Notes under the pieces: model-generated | Database searches by the model: none | Told to the model about the DNA's origin: nothing | What the model saw: only the letters and a program-made list of their open reading frames with translations | Part shown: positions 41,640 to 44,802 of the stretch, in pieces | Layout: each line of letters starts with the position of its first letter | Position numbering within the stretch: the first letter of the stretch is position 1 | Position numbers and translations under genes: made by a program | Assembly (NCBI RefSeq): GCF_001279695.1 | Contig: NZ_LGDD01000327.1 | Span: 1 to 44,802 of the forward strand | DNA from: Streptomyces sp. WM6378 | Lineage (GTDB): Bacteria > Actinomycetota > Actinomycetes > Streptomycetales > Streptomycetaceae | Direction of reading: 5' to 3' | DNA length: 44,802 bases

Positions 41640-41675
41640 CCAGAGGCCCCGTCGAGAGATCGACGGGGCCTCTGG
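41640..41675. terminator. terminator of tRNA-Arg
   Basis: 16-bp perfect arms (41640-41655 and 41660-41675) with loop GAGA. It can also stop the minus-strand integrase remnant. Confidence 0.85.
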
Positions 41676-41723
41676 TGTTTCTCCTGACGGCGGTCGTTGA
41701 CGGCAACCGCCCTGGCGTGTGGA

Positions 41724-42443
41724 TCAGACGGCTATCGGGACACCGGCCGAGCCGTCGTCGTCCTCGCCGCTGTCGCCGTCACCCCTGAGCGCGTCATCTA
41801 CGCGGTCGATGGCCGTGCGTTGCGAGTCGAGCCGCACGAAGGTGTAGATGTCCATCGTGACGCGGATCGAGCTGTGCCCGAGGACTTCCATGATCATGCG
41901 GGCGTCGGCCCCCTGCTCGTGGAGCAGGGACGCGCAGGTGTGCCGCAGGTCGTGAAAGCGGACCTTGCGGACGCCAGCGCGGACACACAGCACCTCGAAG
42001 GAACGGTTCAGGTTGCGCGGCTCGATGGGCGTCCCGTTCTTCGTGGTGAAGACGAGGTCGTGTCCCGTGCCCTTCCACTTGTCGCCCGCCCCCTTCTTGT
42101 CCGTGATCTGCTGGGCGCGCTGGGCGCGGAGCGCCGTCACGCACTCGGGCGGCAGGGCCACGCGACGTGCAGATCGCTGTGTCTTGGGCGGGACGATCAG
42201 GAGTTCGCCGCTGACGCGCTGGAGCGCCTGCCGGACGGTGAGAACTCCTTCGTGCAGGTCCACGTCCTACCAGCGCAGGCCCAGCACCTCACCGCGCCGC
42301 AAACCGATCCGAACAGCGAGTTCGTACGCGGCCCAGAGGCGGTTTTCACGGGCCGCCGCCAAGAGCTGGCGCCCCTCCACCACAGTCAGCGGCTCGATCT
42401 CGCGCTTGGTGCCGTGGCCGGGGCTGGCCCTTGGTTCAATTGC
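41724..42443 (-). pseudogene. tyrosine recombinase (integrase) remnant with in-frame TAG
   Basis: Reading the minus strand from 42443 gives AIEPRASPGHGTKREIEPLT, a region ending IGLRRGEVLGLRW (catalytic Arg box), then stop TAG at 42269-42267, then DVDLHEGVLTVRQALQRV and on to the end. The C-terminal part keeps FHDLRHTCASLLHEQG (His-x-x-Arg), LGHSS (His) and IYTFV (Tyr). So the catalytic domain is nearly whole but interrupted, and the N-terminal arm-binding and SAM-like domains (~150 aa) are missing. A 179-aa piece from 42263 remains open but lacks the first Arg. Its place 92 bp from tRNA-Arg, pointing at it, is typical of tRNA-integrating elements (pSAM2 type or phage). Inactive. Confidence 0.85.
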
Positions 42444-42630
42444 CGGCTTCCGGGTTGTACCACTGGAGTGCTTGGCCGGTGACTGCGGCGATGCACACGA
42501 AGACGCGGTCGCGGTTGACCAGTGTCAGTTCCTGCAACTCGGCCGTGGCGGCCACCACGAGTCGATGGTCTCGGTGCTGGGGTGCTGATCGGCGAGCGAA
42601 TCGGCGGTGATCAGTCACCGGTATGGTCAC
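42436..42630 (-). pseudogene. PIN-domain (VapC-like) C-terminal fragment, 64 aa
   Basis: The frame starts with GTG 42630, overlapping the stop of the nucleotidyltransferase in GTGA, and ends at 42436. From residue ~20 it reads DHRLVVAATAELQELTLV, then NRDRVFVCIAAVTGQALQW, which fits the end of a PIN ribonuclease (a helix with conserved Ala-Ala-Thr, a strand, catalytic Asp, then IAAVTG). The first ~75 residues of a PIN domain, with the first catalytic acids, are missing. It is therefore a toxin remnant, though the coupled start may still allow a short peptide. Its 3' end overlaps the integrase remnant. Confidence 0.6.
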
Positions 42631-42899
42631 ATCAAGCGCACCGCCCCGGTGATCCTGATGAAGTCGTACTCGTCGACCTCCCGGGGTGTCATGGCGATGA
42701 GGTGGAACGGCGGGCGCATGTCTTCCCAGTGGTTCATCTTGCGCAGGGCCACCACTGCGGAGCGATCCTCGTAGATCAGCAGAATGTCCAGATCCGCAGG
42801 GCGTTCGGACCGTAGTGCCGAGCCGAATAGCCAAACCTCCAATGATGGCAAGGCACGCGCCGCCTCCGTCAGAAGTTTCAGGTGAGGCCAGCGGCTCAG
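42627..42899 (-). CDS. minimal nucleotidyltransferase (MNT type)
   Basis: About 90 aa. The polymerase-beta-like fold signature is WLFGSALRSERPADLDILL: Gly-Ser at 26-27 and Asp-x-Asp at 36/38, then a charged stretch and a final strand (FHLIAMTPREVDEYDFIRIT). In other systems such proteins (MNT, MenA, AbiE types) are antitoxins or toxins that transfer nucleotides to proteins or tRNA. No ATG or GTG start fits; CTG 42899 overlaps the previous stop in CTGA, mirroring the GTGA junction upstream, while a TTG at 43001 would overlap the neighbour by 100 bp. The second gene's product is not a HEPN by motif, so this is not the classical HEPN-MNT pair. Confidence 0.75.
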   Translation of the reverse strand: MSRWPHLKLLTEAARALPSLEVWLFGSALRSERPADLDILLIYEDRSAVVALRKMNHWEDMRPPFHLIAMTPREVDEYDFIRITGAVRLM

Positions 42900-43552
42900 G
42901 CCCACTTGGAGCCGAGACCGTCGAGAAAGTCCTCGAAGTGGACGAGGGGGATGCCCGCCCGGGCGGCAGCCTTTCGCGAGTCGGTGGAGAACCCCCGGCA
43001 ATTCGGATTGGTGACGATAATCAGGTCAGGGTTAATTCCATCATGGCTCTCCAGAATGCTGTACAGCCGGTCCGCAGTAAACTCATAGTCGTTCGTCGTG
43101 ACGACGGTAAGCGACCGGAGTTTCCTCCGCTGGATCTCGTACGCGTGGTACCCCTTGCGCTTGATGGACGTCACGGCTTCGTTGCGGATCAAACGGCGCC
43201 GTTCGTACTGCTCCTGGCTGTCGATGTGTTGAGCTACGTCCGGGTCATGGTGCAGGGCACTGACGAGTTCGCCGAAACCTGCCACGCAGACGCCGAGTTC
43301 CTCGGCTCGCTCGTACGCAGCATGTGTGATGGCCGTCGGCACCACGACGATGAAGCCGGTGCCAGGGACATCCGCGAGGGCGGCGTCGAGGTTTTCGACC
43401 CCGAACGTCTCCCCCTTAGCTAGTCCGACACACAGGACACGAGCGTTCGGGAGGTTGTCACGGGTGATCTCCAACTGTCGATCCGACAGTCTCGTTGCAG
43501 AGAAGCGACTCTCGGCCAGCTTTCTCTCGATCCAGCCTCGTACATCGTTCAC
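42896..43552 (-). CDS. 218-aa protein of unknown function, two similar halves
   Basis: I do not recognise this protein. It has no signal peptide or membrane helix. Two segments look alike: residues ~55-105 (GTGFIVVVPTAITHAAYERA, then ELGVCVAGFGELVSAL) and ~165-215 (NPDLIIVTNPNCRGFSTDSR, then ARAGIPLVHFEDFLDGL). Each is a hydrophobic strand, a helix and a 'Gly-hydrophobic-x-Val/Leu..F..F/L' strand, as at the end of restriction-endonuclease-like or Rossmann folds. Between them is a charged helix (SQEQYERRRLIRNEAVTSIK). GTG 43552 overlaps the HNH stop in GTGA, and its own stop overlaps the nucleotidyltransferase start, so it is the middle gene of a coupled operon. A nuclease-like or regulatory partner role is inference. 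Confidence 0.8.
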   Translation of the reverse strand: MNDVRGWIERKLAESRFSATRLSDRQLEITRDNLPNARVLCVGLAKGETFGVENLDAALADVPGTGFIVVVPTAITHAAYERAEELGVCVAGFGELVSALHHDPDVAQHIDSQEQYERRRLIRNEAVTSIKRKGYHAYEIQRRKLRSLTVVTTNDYEFTADRLYSILESHDGINPDLIIVTNPNCRGFSTDSRKAAARAGIPLVHFEDFLDGLGSKWA

Positions 43553-44256
43553 GGCTCGTCCGTCCTCTCGTCCAGGAAGACATGTTGAATGGCTTCAGGG
43601 AAGCGCTCCGTACCGGTCGTGAAGTCGTCGAGGACATGCCGACTCTCAAACTGCTCAACGTGCAGACGATAGGCCGCCACGAGTCGTTGTTCCTCCGGTG
43701 TCAACAGGTTCCGGTTGGCGTCCAGCGCACGGAGGATCGTGCGGTTGTTGGGAACGATCGTGGACCGCGCATGGCGAAGCCAGAGGACTGAATCTCCCTG
43801 CTGGTACGGGTCACCTACCGGGCCGTACCTGGCATGAATCAAGGCGTTGTCATCCAGCGGGCGTTGGATCTGGGCCCGCGCTTCGGCACGGGTCTGAAAC
43901 ACCGGTGTGGCGACCGCGACCTGGATCTCGTTGACTCGAGCCTGCTTCCAGCCATACAGCATGTCGGCGGGGTAGGGGTCCGGAGCTTTGTCGATCGTCG
44001 TGTGGCAGTTGGCGCACAGCAAGATCAGGTTTTGGTGATGCGCACGGGCCTCGGCAGAGACCTCCGTCAGAGGTACTCCACGCGGGCCGGCGGGTGAAGC
44101 CGGGATGATGTGGGCGAGCTCGGCGAAATCTACGTCTAGATCATCGGGGAACAGATACGTCCGGCACTTGGGATTGCCGCAGTAGCCACCGGAGTCGCCC
44201 CAAAGGCGACGCCGGCTGTTCGCATCTGGGTTCACCCGGCACGAGGTATCTGCCAT
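43549..44256 (-). CDS. HNH endonuclease with C-terminal extension
   Basis: A 235-aa protein. Residues ~20-95 are an HNH/treble-clef nuclease: zinc ligands in GGYCGNPKCRTYL and LLCANCHTTID, and the active His in ELAHIIPASPAGPRG followed by HHQNLILLC. Residues ~100-235 form a second helical domain with ALIHARYGPVGDPYQQGDS, RHARSTIVPNNRTIL and ALDANRNLLTPEEQRLVAAY. I recall similar tails on HNH proteins of defence-type loci but cannot name the family. ATG 44256 has GGAG 2 bp upstream; GTG 44268 is the alternative. It heads an operon with the 218-aa and nucleotidyltransferase genes. Codon use is less GC3-biased than in the core genes, in line with acquisition. Confidence 0.85.
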   Translation of the reverse strand: MADTSCRVNPDANSRRRLWGDSGGYCGNPKCRTYLFPDDLDVDFAELAHIIPASPAGPRGVPLTEVSAEARAHHQNLILLCANCHTTIDKAPDPYPADMLYGWKQARVNEIQVAVATPVFQTRAEARAQIQRPLDDNALIHARYGPVGDPYQQGDSVLWLRHARSTIVPNNRTILRALDANRNLLTPEEQRLVAAYRLHVEQFESRHVLDDFTTGTERFPEAIQHVFLDERTDEP

Positions 44257-44600
44257 TGCTCCGTCCACGTCGATGGGATCATCCGAGCGGACGACAGCCT
44301 ACGTGGCCGCCCCTACTGACTGAGGGGTGTTACTAACCCCGCTGAACATGATCTTGCCCATCGCATGGCTGGAGAGGCTCGTGCCGGACGAGTTATGGGA
44401 AGGGCGCGCAGAGGGTCTCCCACTCTCGAGTTGGACTAGACAACAAGCAAACCCAGGCCACTGACCTGGGCAGATTTGTAGGGCTGCGGCAGGAGTGAGG
44501 GCTTGGTGGCACCACTATTGACTGTGGCAGTCCTGTCTGAAGGGCACGAGGCCGCGAGGTAGAGGAGTGTTGTTGCTACGTCGCCTCTCCGGGCTTGGGG
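44257..44600. other. intergenic upstream of the HNH operon
   Basis: About 340 bp, lower in GC than the rest of the window. It presumably carries the operon promoter. I see no gene and no convincing repeat. Confidence 0.5.
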
Positions 44601-44717
44601 CTCGTCGAAGCGTACGTCGCGGCCCGCGGCCCGCAACGTCGGCGGCCTGGCAAGCTGCACGGTGACAAGGGCTACGACTATCGCCACCTACGACGATGGC
44701 TAATAGGACTCCGTTAA
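44601..44717 (+). pseudogene. IS5-family transposase fragment
   Basis: The plus strand reads LVEAYVAARGPQRRRPGKLH, then GDKGYDYRHLRRWLIGLR and a stop at 44715-44717. 'RRRPGKLHGDKGYDYRHLR' is the well-known segment before the last catalytic residue of IS5-type DDE transposases of Streptomyces. Both ends are missing and no inverted repeats are visible, so it is a remnant. Confidence 0.65.
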
Positions 44718-44802
44718 GTCTCAGGCGATCTTGTTGGTTTCCGTGGGCTAGGTAGCGGGCGGTGGCAGGTGGTGCAGATGCCGGTCCAGCACCTCAGTGT
44801 GT

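Noticed and set aside
41724..42263. Intact 179-aa recombinase gene
   Set aside because: It lacks the first catalytic Arg, which is encoded just upstream beyond the TAG in the same frame, so this is a broken longer gene.
42627..43001. TTG start at 43001 for the nucleotidyltransferase
   Set aside because: It would overlap the 218-aa gene by about 100 bp and add a basic, Pro-rich leader without family similarity.
44436..44687. 83-aa minus-strand frame at the right end
   Set aside because: Antisense to the transposase fragment, with no recognisable content.

Overview
The window is chromosomal DNA of a high-GC actinomycete, almost certainly a Streptomyces. GTG starts and GTGA/ATGA stop-start overlaps are common, terminators are long GC-rich hairpins mostly without a T run, and the gene order serS - pheA - DyP peroxidase/copper genes - pepP - htrA resembles, from memory, the S. 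coelicolor region some tens of kb from oriC. Most of the window is core chromosome. Only the last ~3 kb, beyond a tRNA-Arg gene, looks acquired.

Layout. 1-3.9 kb: a truncated DNA-binding remnant, an MFS exporter, a FadR-type GntR regulator with two operator copies, and a rhomboid-like membrane protein. 3.9-7.5 kb: a HAD phosphatase coupled to serS, then a 600-bp gap holding a cluster of DnaA boxes, then pheA. 7.7-13.8 kb (minus strand): a copper-handling operon of a Met-rich membrane protein, YcnI, Sco, PCuAC, a CopC-CopD fusion and a Tat-exported DyP peroxidase. 14-24 kb: partner-switching type proteins (two HATPases and one PP2C phosphatase with an altered metal site), aminopeptidase P, a catalytically degenerate prim-pol protein preceded by a probable small RNA, a secreted protein, a SEC-C/DUF5926 protein, GDPD and HtrA. 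24-27.3 kb: tRNA-Ser(TGA), an AraC regulator, an intact prim-pol protein and a small secreted N/Q/S-rich protein.

27.4-32.4 kb: a tightly overlapped operon of two acyl-CoA dehydrogenases, a MaoC-DUF35 protein, a MaoC hydratase and an Ltp2-type thiolase-fold protein. This is the gene set of the mycobacterial igr operon, which removes a propionyl side chain from steroid-CoA. The second dehydrogenase and the MaoC are joined in one reading frame here. 32.5-40.8 kb: a secreted DUF1906 protein, an ECF sigma factor, an acyl-CoA ligase, a giant PAS/pseudo-kinase/receiver protein with a long low-complexity linker, and an SSI-family protease inhibitor. tRNA-Ser(GCT) and tRNA-Arg(ACG) follow.

41.7-44.8 kb: an accessory tail. 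Beside tRNA-Arg lies a tyrosine integrase pseudogene with an in-frame TAG, then a chain of overlapping genes read toward it: an HNH endonuclease, an unrecognised 218-aa protein with two similar halves, a minimal nucleotidyltransferase whose only coupled start is CTG, and a 64-aa PIN-domain fragment. An IS5-type transposase fragment closes the window. The HNH/218-aa/nucleotidyltransferase operon is the best candidate for an undescribed (defence or toxin-antitoxin-like) system. The DnaA-box cluster is the best regulatory candidate.
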